Assembly: GCA_021799495.1 (NCBI GenBank)
Contig: JAJZAI010000017.1
Location: forward strand, 1-63,315
DNA from: Deltaproteobacteria bacterium
Lineage (GTDB): Bacteria; Desulfobacterota; Binatia; Binatales; Binataceae
Direction: 5' to 3'
Length of the DNA stretch: 63,315 nt
The notes under the pieces are model-generated. The model was given only the letters and a program-made list of their open reading frames with translations. It did not search any database and was not told the origin of the DNA. Of the stretch, positions 52,278 to 63,184 are shown in pieces. The stretch's first letter is position 1; every line of letters begins with the position of its first letter. The translations under genes and the position numbers were made by a program.

Positions 52278-53501
52278 ATGAAGAAATTTATTGGCGCGGT
52301 TGCGCTGATCATGGTTGGCTTCGCGATCGCGCTTGGCCTTGCCGACGTCGGCATACGGATCGCCAACCACTGGTATCCGTATTTTTACTGCTACGATCAA
52401 TTCCGCGGATGGGGACTCGAACCTGGCGCGCACGGATGGTATCGGCGCGAGGGGTCTTCCTGGGTTCGGATCAATCGCGACGGATTTCGCGGTCCCGATT
52501 ACCCAAAGGCGAAACCGCCCGGCACGGTGCGGATCGCCGTTATCGGAGATTCATACGTGGAGGCGATTCAGGTCGCGGAAGATCAGACCTTCACGTCGGT
52601 GATTGGCCAACGCTTGAAGGACTGTCCCGCGCTGGCGGGCAAGAAGATCGAGGCGATGAATTTTGGCGTCGATGGATACGGCACGGCGCAGGAGTTGATC
52701 ACGCTGCGGCGGAAGGTATGGAATTATTCGCCCGACATCGTGGTGCTCGCGATATTTCTGGGCAACGACATTCGTAACAATTCGCCGGTGCTCGAAGGAG
52801 ATTTGTGCCGGCCCTTTTACGATTACGTAAACGGTTCGCTTGCGCTGACCGGACCGTTTGTCGATTCTACTTCGTTCAAGCTATGGTGCATGGCGCGGTT
52901 CGATTACCGGGACCTGCGGTTGCTCGATCTGTTCACGAATTCCTGGGACATTCTGCTTCACGGTTCTTCCACGCCCACCGCGGCGCATCCGGTGGAACGA
53001 GCGATTAATTACAGCATTTACGCTCCGCCGAACGAGGAATCATGGCGGAACGCGTGGTCGGTCACCGAAGCCATGATTGACGAGGCCAATCGCGAGGTCG
53101 CGCGGCATCACGCGATGTTTCTCGCGGTGACCGAGGACACCGGCATCCAGGTTTGGCCGAATCCTGCGGTTCGGCGCGCGTTCGAGAAGAAGCTGGGGAC
53201 GAGCGATCTTTTTTATCCGGACCGGCGCATCGCGGCGCTCGGCCAGCGCGACGGATTCGCGGTCCTGACGCTGGCCGAGCCGTTGCAGAAATTCGCCGAT
53301 GAGCACCATGTGTTTCTACACGGATTCAAAAACACGCCGATGGGTTTCGGCCATTGGAATGCCGCCGGCCATGCTCAAGCCGGGCGCCTGATCGCTGAAA
53401 AGCTTTGCCAGATGATTGCTTCGGGAGATTGTCCCGGCTGCGCAGCCGCCGCGAGTCATGATGCGGCCGCGAGCGCTTCCACGCCGAGCACTTCGCGATA
53501 A
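52278..53501 (+). CDS. Membrane-anchored SGNH/GDSL hydrolase-like protein
   Basis: A 407-aa protein. One N-terminal membrane helix (FIGAVALIMVGFAIALGLADV) places the rest outside the cytoplasm. The SGNH blocks are IAVIGDSYVEAI (Ser near residue 96), NFGVDGYGTAQE, AIFLGNDIRNN (block III Asn), and GHWNAAGHAQAG (block V His). It resembles acetyl-transfer or esterase proteins acting on surface polysaccharides. ATG at 52278 is chosen over the TTG three bases upstream. Its end overlaps the convergent glycosyltransferase gene by 46 bases. A link to the glycan made by that operon is plausible. Confidence 0.82.
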   Translation: MKKFIGAVALIMVGFAIALGLADVGIRIANHWYPYFYCYDQFRGWGLEPGAHGWYRREGSSWVRINRDGFRGPDYPKAKPPGTVRIAVIGDSYVEAIQVAEDQTFTSVIGQRLKDCPALAGKKIEAMNFGVDGYGTAQELITLRRKVWNYSPDIVVLAIFLGNDIRNNSPVLEGDLCRPFYDYVNGSLALTGPFVDSTSFKLWCMARFDYRDLRLLDLFTNSWDILLHGSSTPTAAHPVERAINYSIYAPPNEESWRNAWSVTEAMIDEANREVARHHAMFLAVTEDTGIQVWPNPAVRRAFEKKLGTSDLFYPDRRIAALGQRDGFAVLTLAEPLQKFADEHHVFLHGFKNTPMGFGHWNAAGHAQAGRLIAEKLCQMIASGDCPGCAAAASHDAAASASTPSTSR

Positions 53502-54688
53502 AGCTCCAGCGTTCGCCGCGCCATCAGGGCGACGCTGAACTCCTCTTCGGTGCGGCGTTTTCCCGCCGCTCCGTACTTTGCCGCCAGCTCCTTGTCCGCG
53601 AACAGGCGATTGATAGCGTCAGCGAGCGCGCTTGAATCACCCGGCGGAACGGTAATACCCGTCACGCCGTCGAGCGAAACAAAGGGGACGCCGGAATCGA
53701 TTCTGGTATTCACGACCGGCTTGCCGCACGCCATCGCTTCCAGTTGCGCGATGCCGAAGGCTTCGCTGCGTTCCGTCGAAGGCATCACGAAAACGTCCGC
53801 GGCATGAAAATAAGCGGCGACTTCCTCCTGCGAGACCCGGCCCAAAAATGTAATTCGATCGGCCGCGCCCAAAGCCAGCGCGGCGCGCTCCAGCTTCTGC
53901 CGCAGCGGTCCCTCGCCGACCATCAGCAAACGCCCGTCAATCCGCGGCATCGCGCGAATCAGATATTCGAAGCCCTTGTAATAAACCAGCCGGCCGACCG
54001 CGAGCGCGATGTTCGGCCCGTAGCGGGCGCGAATTTTAGCGACGGTTTCGGCGTCGCGCGGCCTGAGCGTGTCGGGATGGACGCCAAACGGAATCACCTT
54101 GCACCGGGAACGATTGCGCGAAAGCACGGGAGAGCTTTCGACGTAGTTGGGCGACGTCGCGATGATCATCGCAGCGCGCCCAAGCAGCGCGTCTTCGATC
54201 GGTTGCGCCAGGCGCGCGAGCGCACGCTGGCGCACTATGTCGCTGTGCCAGGTGATTACCAGGCGCGACCGGTCGCCGCTCAAAAGGTATGACAAAGAGG
54301 CCAGCGGGTTCGGCAAATGAAGATGAACGATGTCCGCGTTCGCACGGCGAATCTCGCGCGCCAGCGCCGGGCAAACCGGCATCGACCGCAGCCGGAACCA
54401 TCGCGGCAGCCGCCGAACTGGAACGCCGTCGATCTCCGACTCCATCCGCTGCCGCGTCTCGTTGGCGACAAGGGCGCTTACGCCGATCGATTTGCGCAGC
54501 TCGCCGCATAGCGTCTGCAGATGGCTCTCCATTCCGCCACGATACGGCGGATAGTATTTCCCGACATGAAGCACCCGCGGCGCGCCGTGGCCGCCGCTCG
54601 CCTCACTCGATTCCGGCGGATGCGAGAACGTGAATGCGAGCGGTTTTTTTCCGCTCACGCTGAAGATTTTAGGCCTGAAGTCGTTCAA
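53456..54688 (-). CDS. Family 4 glycosyltransferase
   Basis: A GT-B retaining glycosyltransferase of about 410 aa. The acceptor domain opens RVLHVGKYYPPYRGGMESHL (Gly-rich loop) and the donor domain has LAVGRLVYYKGFEYLIRAM with the E-x7-E motif SEAFGIAQLEAMACGKPVV. The donor is a nucleotide sugar of unknown kind. The TTG at 54688 or a later GTG near 54577 could be the start. It is the last gene of the minus-strand polysaccharide operon and overlaps the convergent SGNH gene by 46 bases. Confidence 0.88.
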   Translation of the reverse strand: MNDFRPKIFSVSGKKPLAFTFSHPPESSEASGGHGAPRVLHVGKYYPPYRGGMESHLQTLCGELRKSIGVSALVANETRQRMESEIDGVPVRRLPRWFRLRSMPVCPALAREIRRANADIVHLHLPNPLASLSYLLSGDRSRLVITWHSDIVRQRALARLAQPIEDALLGRAAMIIATSPNYVESSPVLSRNRSRCKVIPFGVHPDTLRPRDAETVAKIRARYGPNIALAVGRLVYYKGFEYLIRAMPRIDGRLLMVGEGPLRQKLERAALALGAADRITFLGRVSQEEVAAYFHAADVFVMPSTERSEAFGIAQLEAMACGKPVVNTRIDSGVPFVSLDGVTGITVPPGDSSALADAINRLFADKELAAKYGAAGKRRTEEEFSVALMARRTLELYREVLGVEALAAAS

Positions 54689-54744
54689 TTTAATTCACTC
54701 TGATGGATCCCGCGCGGCGCCAATCCAAGCTGACGGCGTCCGGA

Positions 54745-55959
54745 TTACGCGAGCATTTCGCGATAGAGCGCCGCGTACCGCCGCGCCGTCGCGTTCCACG
54801 TGAAACCTGCCGCGCGCGCCAAGGCCGCCGCCCGCCGGTCGGCCGCGATCGCCGCGCCGCGTTCGCCCAGCATCCGCAGCGCGGCGGCCGTCCAGGCTTC
54901 GATGTCGCCGACAGGAGCGTATTCGGCGGCGTCCCCGCCCACTTCGCGCAGCGCCGCGATAGCGCTCGCCAATACCGGCGCACCGCACGCCATCGCTTCC
55001 AGCACGGGCAGTCCGAAGCCCTCGTTTTCCGACGGCGCCATCACGATCGCGGCGCGGCGGTACAGCGCGGCAAGCGTCGCCCGTTCGACAAACGGCGCCT
55101 GCACGATCGCGCTCCCGACGCCGAGCGCGCGCGCCAACTCGTTCTGGGCCTTGGTGAACGGACCGCCGGCTCGAATCAGGCGCGCGGCCGGAACCTCGCG
55201 CCGAACAGCCGCGAAAACCTTGAGCAGCACGTCGATGCGTTTGCGCGGAATCGTGCTGCTGACGTGCAATATTTCTATTGACTCGGAGGTCTTCGATCCG
55301 GCGATAAAGGACGCCGCGCGATCGGCGCGTGCGTCCGGGTTCGGCGAAAATTCGGCCGCGACGCCGATCGGGATAACGCGTGAGCTGTCAGGACGGCACA
55401 GCCGGTGGCGCAAGATCTCTGAATGCGTCGCCTTGCTGTCACATCCGATTTTGGCCGCGGCGCGAAATCCGTTCAGGATGCGCCGCGTCATCATCCGAAA
55501 ACCGATCGATCGCCGCATCCGCGCGGGCTCCAGCACTGACTGAAACGCGTCGAGATCATGGCATGTAACGACTGTGCGGAGCGGAGCGAGAGTTTGGGTG
55601 AGATGAGCGTAGCTGTGATCCGCCACATGATAGAGATCGAATCGGCTTTTGATCGTATGCAGAAAGCGCGGGTAGTCGAAAAACCGATTTATTACGCGGT
55701 CGGCGTTGAAGAGTTTTCGCGCGAGCCGCTTTTTTCCCACGCCGCGTTTTGAAAAGCGCAATACCATCGGCGGACGGATCAATTCAGGTTCGAATTCGTC
55801 CGCGGCTGCGACTCTGAGGCATGACGTTATCATTTCGGCGACCAGGTCCATGCTCGGCCATCCCTCTTCGAGATAGTCGGCGACGATCGCGACGCGGCGG
55901 GCGCGCCCGTTGCGCGCCTGAAAACCGTTCAGGCTGGATTGATCCGGCTCTCGCGGCAT
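54745..55959 (-). CDS. Family 4 glycosyltransferase
   Basis: A 404-aa GT-B enzyme. The N-terminal half has VAIVADYLEEGWPSMDLVAE and VVTCHDLDAF; the donor half has LHVSSTIPRKRIDVLLKVFA and the E-x7-E motif NEGFGLPVLEAMACGAPVL. The PRKR lysine/arginine pair normally contacts the phosphates of the donor. ATG at 55959 overlaps the end of the next upstream gene by 31 bases, so expression is coupled. The acceptor is unknown. Confidence 0.88.
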   Translation of the reverse strand: MPREPDQSSLNGFQARNGRARRVAIVADYLEEGWPSMDLVAEMITSCLRVAAADEFEPELIRPPMVLRFSKRGVGKKRLARKLFNADRVINRFFDYPRFLHTIKSRFDLYHVADHSYAHLTQTLAPLRTVVTCHDLDAFQSVLEPARMRRSIGFRMMTRRILNGFRAAAKIGCDSKATHSEILRHRLCRPDSSRVIPIGVAAEFSPNPDARADRAASFIAGSKTSESIEILHVSSTIPRKRIDVLLKVFAAVRREVPAARLIRAGGPFTKAQNELARALGVGSAIVQAPFVERATLAALYRRAAIVMAPSENEGFGLPVLEAMACGAPVLASAIAALREVGGDAAEYAPVGDIEAWTAAALRMLGERGAAIAADRRAAALARAAGFTWNATARRYAALYREMLA

Positions 55960-57170
55960 GCGGAATCTCCGAGGTTTGCGAAAACCGCGTCGAGCGCCCG
56001 CAAATGCGCGGCCATCGAGTAACCCAGCGCGATCGCCCGCGCCGCCTTGCGCATCCGCGAATAGCGTTCGCTGTCAGCCAGACATTTCACGATCGCCTTG
56101 GCGAGCGATTCCGGGCCGGGAGGGTCGGCTGGCGCAAGATGGCCGTTGACGCCGTCGTCAAGCCATTCCGGGATGCCGCCGACCGCGAACGCGCAAGCCG
56201 GAACTTCGAAAATTCCCGCTTCGAGTCCGATCATCCCGAATGGTTCGGGCCAGATGCTTGGCGTCACGACGAGGTCGGTTGCGCGCAACCGCGCGGCGAG
56301 AGCGTCGGAATCGAGCCAGCCTTCAAAGTTGATTTTCAGCCTCGATTCGCGCGCCATCGCCGATCGCGCCAAAAATTCCAGTCGTGGCCGATCCTGGCCG
56401 TCGCCGACCATCGCGAGCGTGAGCGGACGATCGAGCAAGGCGGCCGCGCGCGCCGCCGCGCCGATCAGCAGATGGCCCCCTTTCACCCGCTCCATGCGTC
56501 CGGCGAAAAGCAGTCGAGAAGGTACGACGCGCGGATTGTCGCAGGCCGCCTTCCGTTCAATTTGTCGTTCGGCGATGGGATAGCTGGCGTAGAAGACCGT
56601 CTCCGCTGCGAATCCATGATTGAGCAATTCCGCGCGCATGTGGCGGGAGGCCGTGAGCACGGCGCGATAGCGCCTGATGGCCGCAAGGTTCGCCGCGGCG
56701 CGCCGGTAATCGGAAAGCATCGTCGATGGATTCAAACCGCCGCATCGCAGCGGAAAAAATCGCGGTAGACATCCGGGTCCGAAGCGCCGTGCGCAGGGTT
56801 GTTCGACCGGCGCCGCGAATCGCTTGAAGCCGCTGATGCACGTCGCGCGGTAGTCGTGCACGAAGTACGCCGCCGGCGCGATTTCCGCCGCCGCCGCCAG
56901 ATCGCCGGAACTCGCGAGACCGTGCGCGAAAATCACATCGGGACGCCATCGGCGGACTTCATCGATCGCCCGGCTTGAGCCGTGCGCGTTTGTTGACCAG
57001 CGCGGGATGCCGGTTTCCGCGGCGATTTCGGGCCTTTCGTATGGTTGATCGTAATCGAACAGCAGCGCGATATCGTCGCTGCGCGCCGAAAGCGCGTGCA
57101 GCAAGCGATCAAGGTAACTTTCAATGCCGCCGACCACGCGCGCGTTCGAGTTGAGTATCGCGATACGCAT
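55929..57170 (-). CDS. Family 4 glycosyltransferase
   Basis: A 413-aa GT-B enzyme. It opens MRIAILNSNARVVGGIESYL (Gly-Gly loop), then RRWRPDVIFAHGLASSG and YFVHDYRATC. The donor half has LFAGRMERVKGGHLLIGAA and PEPFGMIGLEAGIFEVPAC (E-x7-E). A Cys-rich stretch around GCLPRFFPLRCGG may bind metal or form a loop, as in several GT4 enzymes of capsule loci. The ATG at 57170 shares one base with the stop of the upstream gene. Confidence 0.87.
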   Translation of the reverse strand: MRIAILNSNARVVGGIESYLDRLLHALSARSDDIALLFDYDQPYERPEIAAETGIPRWSTNAHGSSRAIDEVRRWRPDVIFAHGLASSGDLAAAAEIAPAAYFVHDYRATCISGFKRFAAPVEQPCARRFGPGCLPRFFPLRCGGLNPSTMLSDYRRAAANLAAIRRYRAVLTASRHMRAELLNHGFAAETVFYASYPIAERQIERKAACDNPRVVPSRLLFAGRMERVKGGHLLIGAAARAAALLDRPLTLAMVGDGQDRPRLEFLARSAMARESRLKINFEGWLDSDALAARLRATDLVVTPSIWPEPFGMIGLEAGIFEVPACAFAVGGIPEWLDDGVNGHLAPADPPGPESLAKAIVKCLADSERYSRMRKAARAIALGYSMAAHLRALDAVFANLGDSACRESRINPA

Positions 57171-58333
57171 CAAAACGCTCGCAGCGCCGCGATCGTGTGC
57201 CGCGCATCGAACCTGTCGCGATAAAGCGCGGTCGCCGCCTGTCCCATCCGCTCGCGCCGGTCGTGGTCGTCCAGCAGCGCGCCAGCCGCGGCCCCAGGCG
57301 CGTCAATGTCCGCGACTGGCGTCATTTCCAGCGCCCGGCTCTCGTTCCATAGCGGTTCCGTCAAGGCGCCGGCCGTCGTCACGATGGCGCGGCCGTGCGC
57401 GAGCGCGGCAATCAGGCTCCCACGCCGCGTCGTCGCGCCATCCGGATACGGCTGCATCATCAGATCGCACGCCGAAATCGCGCACGACGCCTCCGCGGCG
57501 CCGAGTACGCCCGTCGCGGCAATCCTTTCCGCAAATTCGGGATATTTCGCGACGAAAGCGGCGCGCCATTTCGCTCCGTCTCCGCCGATCATCAGAGCCG
57601 ATAACCCCGCGCGGCTGCTCAAGAGGAACGGCATGACGCGATCGAGCGCGCTTCCGATTTCGCCGCCGCAAGTTCCGAAATGGCCCGCGATCAAGCTTTC
57701 GCCATGCGCGTACCGGCGGCGCGCATCCGCGATTTTGTCGCGGTTCTCGCACACGTCGATGTTGCTCGGCACCGGCGTCCAGATGATTTCTCCATCCGCC
57801 CGCATCCAGGGTTTGAGATGCGGCTCCCACGCCGGCGTGGCGATAAATACGCGCCGCGCCGCTCCGGCCGCCAATCGCGCCATCGCCGAGGTCGCCGCGG
57901 CGAGCGCCCGGTAGCGCAGCGGATGGCCACGAAGAAACGGGAAAAAAGCCTCGTGAAACATCACGTCGATTGTCGCGCCGCGCGCCGCCTGGCGCCGCAG
58001 CCAGGCGCAAAACGGCAAATTCATCGCCTTCATGCCGAACGCATGAGGCGCGTACTGAACCAGAATTCGCGTGCCGTCGGCGGCCGGCAATTCGCGGCTC
58101 ATCCGGGCCAGTGCGCGCGGTCCGAAATGTCCAGGCAGGCGGCGCACCGTCACGCCTTCGTCATCCGGCGCGGCTCCGCCATTTTCCGGCGTCCACACTT
58201 CGGCCTCATCGCCGGCCGCCGCCAGTCCTTTCGCCACGATGCGCGTATAATCCCCGACGCCGCCGCACGCTGGCGGATACTCGCCCGTGATGATTCGCCA
58301 AACGATCGGATGCTCCGCCGACGCCGCGTTCAT
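57170..58333 (-). CDS. Family 4-type glycosyltransferase
   Basis: A 387-aa GT-B enzyme. It begins IVWRIITGEYPPACGGVGDYT, with the Gly-rich acceptor loop, and later LIAGHFGTCGGEIGSAL. In place of E-x7-E it has DGATTRRGSLIAALAHGRAIV, a form seen in a GT4 subgroup. ILVQYAPHAFGMKAMNL is a typical acceptor-domain stretch. The ATG at 58333 overlaps the upstream stop (ATGA). The catalytic Glu of the usual donor motif is not evident, so activity details are uncertain. Confidence 0.82.
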   Translation of the reverse strand: MNAASAEHPIVWRIITGEYPPACGGVGDYTRIVAKGLAAAGDEAEVWTPENGGAAPDDEGVTVRRLPGHFGPRALARMSRELPAADGTRILVQYAPHAFGMKAMNLPFCAWLRRQAARGATIDVMFHEAFFPFLRGHPLRYRALAAATSAMARLAAGAARRVFIATPAWEPHLKPWMRADGEIIWTPVPSNIDVCENRDKIADARRRYAHGESLIAGHFGTCGGEIGSALDRVMPFLLSSRAGLSALMIGGDGAKWRAAFVAKYPEFAERIAATGVLGAAEASCAISACDLMMQPYPDGATTRRGSLIAALAHGRAIVTTAGALTEPLWNESRALEMTPVADIDAPGAAAGALLDDHDRRERMGQAATALYRDRFDARHTIAALRAF

Positions 58334-59424
58334 GTTCCGTTCCGGCCGTCCGCGGCCATCGCGTAAATCCGCAGGCATCGTTCAACCACGCGCGGCCAGG
58401 TGAATTTATCGAGCACGCGCCGCCGCCCCGCGGCGCCCATCGCCGCGGCTTCCTCGGGATGCGATCGGAGCCATGCGATTCGCTCGCCCAGCGCGCTCGG
58501 ATCGTTGGGCGGCACGACGAAGCCGGTCTCGCCGTCAGCGACGATTTCGGGCAGGCTCGCGACGCTGGTGCATATCGCGGGCGCGCCGCAGGCCATGCCT
58601 TCCAGCAGGGTTTGCCCGAGCAGCTCCGGCGCGCGCGATTCGTTGCCGTAGCGGTCGCGATAGACGCTCGGCAGGACGACGCACAGCGCGCGCCGGTAGG
58701 CCGCGATCAGTCCGGCGTCGTCAAGGTCGCGATGAAAGACCACGCGCTTGCCGGCCGCGAGCCGGCGCAGGTCGGTCAAATAGGCTTCATCCGCAACCCG
58801 GCCCGCGATCCAGACTTCGTCATCGCCATTGGCCGCTTCGATCAGGCAATCGACGCCCTTGTGCGGCAGGATGCGCCCCGCGTACATCGCGGCGCGGCCG
58901 CGTGCGACCGCAGAGTCTGGCGCGAATTTTTCCGCATCGACGCCGCCGAAGATGACGTGCGCGAAAGGTTCGCCCTCGTGCCCGCTCAGCCGCCGGCTGA
59001 AATCGCTGATATGCAAATGGCCGTGGAACCAGCGGTCGGTTCGCATCCATGCCGAGATATCCCATCCGCCGCCGCCGAGGTCGGAAACGAAAACCCGCCG
59101 CCCCGCAATCCGCGACGCCAGCGCCGCGACGCTCGCCGCGAGCAGATAACGCTGATGGCAGTGGACGACGTCGGCGCCGCGCAAAGCGGCGAGCATCCCG
59201 AGCGCGATCGGATTCGCGCGCTCGCCGCGCACATGCCATGGATTGCCGATCACGCGGATTTCCAGATTGCCGATCCGGTCGCGGCGGTCGCGCGGTCCGA
59301 ACGCGATCAGGACGGTTTCGGCTTCGTCGGCCATATGGCGCGCGAGTTCCAGGGCGTAGCGTTCGCCCCCGCCCCATACGCCGTCTTCGCCGAAAGTGGC
59401 CGGCGTTATATGCGCCACCCGCAT
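58330..59424 (-). CDS. Family 4 glycosyltransferase
   Basis: A 364-aa GT-B enzyme. The start MRVAHITPATFGEDGVWGGG carries the acceptor loop; DVVHCHQRYLLAASVAAL and VIFGGVDAEKFAPDSAVA follow. The donor half has MYAGRILPHKGVDCLIEAA and the E-x7-E motif APELLGQTLLEGMACGAPAI. ATG at 59424 is preferred to a GTG-type start 7 codons upstream. It lies 22 bases after the methyltransferase gene in the operon. Confidence 0.88.
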   Translation of the reverse strand: MRVAHITPATFGEDGVWGGGERYALELARHMADEAETVLIAFGPRDRRDRIGNLEIRVIGNPWHVRGERANPIALGMLAALRGADVVHCHQRYLLAASVAALASRIAGRRVFVSDLGGGGWDISAWMRTDRWFHGHLHISDFSRRLSGHEGEPFAHVIFGGVDAEKFAPDSAVARGRAAMYAGRILPHKGVDCLIEAANGDDEVWIAGRVADEAYLTDLRRLAAGKRVVFHRDLDDAGLIAAYRRALCVVLPSVYRDRYGNESRAPELLGQTLLEGMACGAPAICTSVASLPEIVADGETGFVVPPNDPSALGERIAWLRSHPEEAAAMGAAGRRRVLDKFTWPRVVERCLRIYAMAADGRNGT

Positions 59425-59446
59425 CGGAACCGCTTCGCCACGCAAG

Positions 59447-59968
59447 CTACTTCACGACTTCGAGGTCCACGCTCAGAAACCATGCCGGAAAGAGCCACGC
59501 CCAGCGCTGTTCGTATGCGCGCGGAAACTGATTCGCCATGCGCCAAACCAGTTTGTTCGCCATGGTTGGATGGAAAACAATTTGCGCGCGCCGTTTGCGA
59601 TATCGACGATCGGTATAAAATCCGAATTCATCGTCGCCGGTGAAATAATCGAAGCTGAAATAACTCAAATGTTGGCGATGGGTCGGATCGACGTAAGAGT
59701 TCGCCGAGGAAAAATGCGGCGTCGTGATATGCAATATGGAGCCGTTGGCCGATATCCGATGGATCTCGTTCATCGTCGCGACCAGATCGGCGCAATGCTC
59801 GATCACGTCGTAGGCGTGGATTTCCGTGAACTGATTTTCGGCGAACGGCCATGGCAACGAATCGAGATCGTGAACCACGTCCGGATTCACGTCCGCCGCC
59901 CGATCGACGTTCACCGCGCCGTCGATACGCTTGCGCCCGCACCCGAGATTAAGGATTTTCGCGGTCAA
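59447..59968 (-). CDS. SAM-dependent methyltransferase (type 11)
   Basis: A 173-aa methyltransferase. Motif I is KILNLGCGRKRIDGAVNVD (short SAM loop with acidic NVD), and EIHAYDVIEHCADLVATMNE gives the conserved D-V-I-E-H. Then LHITTPHFSSANSYVDPTH follows. It most likely methylates a sugar or polyprenyl-linked glycan, given its place in the operon. The start is TTG at 59968, overlapping the GT2 gene by 20 bases; no ATG fits better. Confidence 0.84.
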   Translation of the reverse strand: MTAKILNLGCGRKRIDGAVNVDRAADVNPDVVHDLDSLPWPFAENQFTEIHAYDVIEHCADLVATMNEIHRISANGSILHITTPHFSSANSYVDPTHRQHLSYFSFDYFTGDDEFGFYTDRRYRKRRAQIVFHPTMANKLVWRMANQFPRAYEQRWAWLFPAWFLSVDLEVVK

Positions 59969-60898
59969 GTTCCGGTTTAATAATCGAGGACAGCCGTTTC
60001 AGGTTGTGCGCGTTGAAGATGCGGGAAATGAAATATGGCTTCAGCAGAAACTGCGGACGATAGGCGATCAACCGGCCAAACGTGCGGAACGAATTTCCGT
60101 ATTCGCCATGGTCGATTTCTCGCAGGGCTTTGGCGAGCAATCCATGAGCAATGTAAGTTCGCGTTGATCTGATGATTCGCTTTGCTCTGCGGCCGTATCG
60201 TTTTCTGACCAGCCTCTCGAATATCGCCGCGTTCGGCCCATATTTATCCGCGAAATCCGCGATATCGGGATCATGATAAGTAACGAGCGCATCCGCGACG
60301 TACTCGAACGGTCCGTATTCGCGTGCGAGCAACCATAAGTACGGATCTTCTCCGCCGCAGCGGGTAAATTCCTCACAGAATCCGCCGCATGAATCGAAAA
60401 CCGACCTCCTCATCACCACCATGGTTGGTACGATCTTCCATCGCGCATCAATTATTTCATCGAAATCGGGACCGCGACCTTCTGCCGAGGCGGTCGCGCG
60501 TACTACTCGTCCGTCGATAGTGGTTAGGTAATCCGAGAAAGCGAGGACGGCGTGAGGATTGTTTTCTAATGCCGGTACAACTTTGAAAAGCTTTCCGGGC
60601 AGCCACGTATCGTCGGCATCCAGAAATGCCAAATATTTTCCGTGAGCAAGCGCCGCTCCGGCGTTGCGCGCAGCGGAGACGCCTCCGTTCTTCTGATGAA
60701 TCACACGGATGTTGTCGCCGTAGCGAGATAGTACTTCCGCAGTATTATCGGTTGAACCGTCGTTCACGACGATAATTTCCTGACCCTCGAAGTCCTGTGA
60801 CAACGCGCTGTCTATCGCTCGCGCCACAGTTGGCGCACCGTTGTACACGGGGATGATTGTTGAAACCCAAACAAACGATCCCGTTTCCGCACTAACGA

Positions 60899-60902
<4 letters not shown>
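59949..60902 (-). CDS. Family 2 glycosyltransferase
   Basis: A 317-aa GT-A inverting glycosyltransferase. It has VSTIIPVYNGAPTVARAIDS, EIIVVNDGSTDNTAEVLSRY, the acceptor-side GGVSAARNAGAALAHGKYLAF, and the DAD-type DADDTWLPGK metal motif. The C-terminal part is basic with aromatic residues and may touch the membrane. ATG at 60902 overlaps the Wzt stop (ATGA). It would add a sugar to a lipid-linked glycan; the donor is unknown. Confidence 0.9.
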
Positions 60903-62203
<1,301 letters not shown>

Positions 62204-62362
62204 GCAGACCGTAGAAATATCTGTTTGAAACAAGAACAATTGTCTCCAGAGATTTGAACTTTATTCAACGCAATGGTTCCGATTGGCACACCCGAGAGCG
62301 GTGATACGACGCGGCGTCCGGTGTTTATCCGAGTCACAGTGAATCCTAAGAGCATCGTGGAG

Positions 62363-63184
62363 CTACCTCCGGCGAACCAACAAAAGATTAGTGATCCCCC
62401 GATCGAATGCCGATCCACAATTGACGTCACCTGTCGGTTGGAAACCGAAATGCATCAGCGTTTTCAGAAGCGTCTGCGAAGAGCTCCCGTTAGCTCTGAG
62501 CCAATAGCCGTTGAACTCGCATAAAATTGCGCCAATCCGGCCCGACGCTAGCGCTCGAGAAGCTCCGGCGACTACTCTCGGTTCCCATCCCTCGACATCG
62601 ATTTTCAATAAATCGACGTGGCGTATCCGCCAGTCGTCGAGGCAATCATCGAGGCTCCGAACTTCCACGGTCGTCATCGGTGAAAGACCGCCGTGCGCAA
62701 CCATAGTCGGAGTGTCGTTGCTAGAGTCAGGCGATTGATAGATTCCCTCCTTACCGGATTTTTCTCCCAAGCCAAAATTAAATGCGCGGGCCGTCAGATG
62801 ATTTTTGACGATCATGTCTTTGAGTCGCGCGAACGGACGCGGCGCAGGCTCGACCGCTATTACATTGCCATCAAAACCAACCTTTGAAGAGGCTAGCGCG
62901 GTGTAATAACCGACATTTGCACCTACGTCGATTACCGTCATACCGGGGGAAAGGAAGCTAGCGACGACACGGGTCTCAAATGGCTCAAATGTTCCGAGAT
63001 AAATAGAGCGCTGAATTAGATCCTTGAGGTCTAATTCCATTTGGCATCCGAAAACCTTCGCTGTTCTTGTTCCGTGGCGAGGAATTATCTTGTTGAGGAG
63101 CCTAAATTTTCCTTTAAACCAGAATGGGCGAAAGGCGGATATAGCCCAATCGATTGATGAACCAGCTGCGGCACTATTCGGCAT
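62363..63184 (-). CDS. FkbM family methyltransferase
   Basis: A 273-aa methyltransferase. It has VIDVGANVGYYTALAS (motif I), VIAVEPAPRPFARLKDMI (acidic motif II), and HVDLLKIDVEGWEPRVVAGA with the conserved D-V-E-G-x-E. FkbM enzymes O-methylate sugars and natural products, so it probably modifies the polysaccharide. ATG at 63184 gives a normal length. It is the first gene of the operon visible here. The 131 bases upstream contain no clear gene and the operon may extend beyond the window. Confidence 0.9.
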   Translation of the reverse strand: MPNSAAAGSSIDWAISAFRPFWFKGKFRLLNKIIPRHGTRTAKVFGCQMELDLKDLIQRSIYLGTFEPFETRVVASFLSPGMTVIDVGANVGYYTALASSKVGFDGNVIAVEPAPRPFARLKDMIVKNHLTARAFNFGLGEKSGKEGIYQSPDSSNDTPTMVAHGGLSPMTTVEVRSLDDCLDDWRIRHVDLLKIDVEGWEPRVVAGASRALASGRIGAILCEFNGYWLRANGSSSQTLLKTLMHFGFQPTGDVNCGSAFDRGITNLLLVRRR

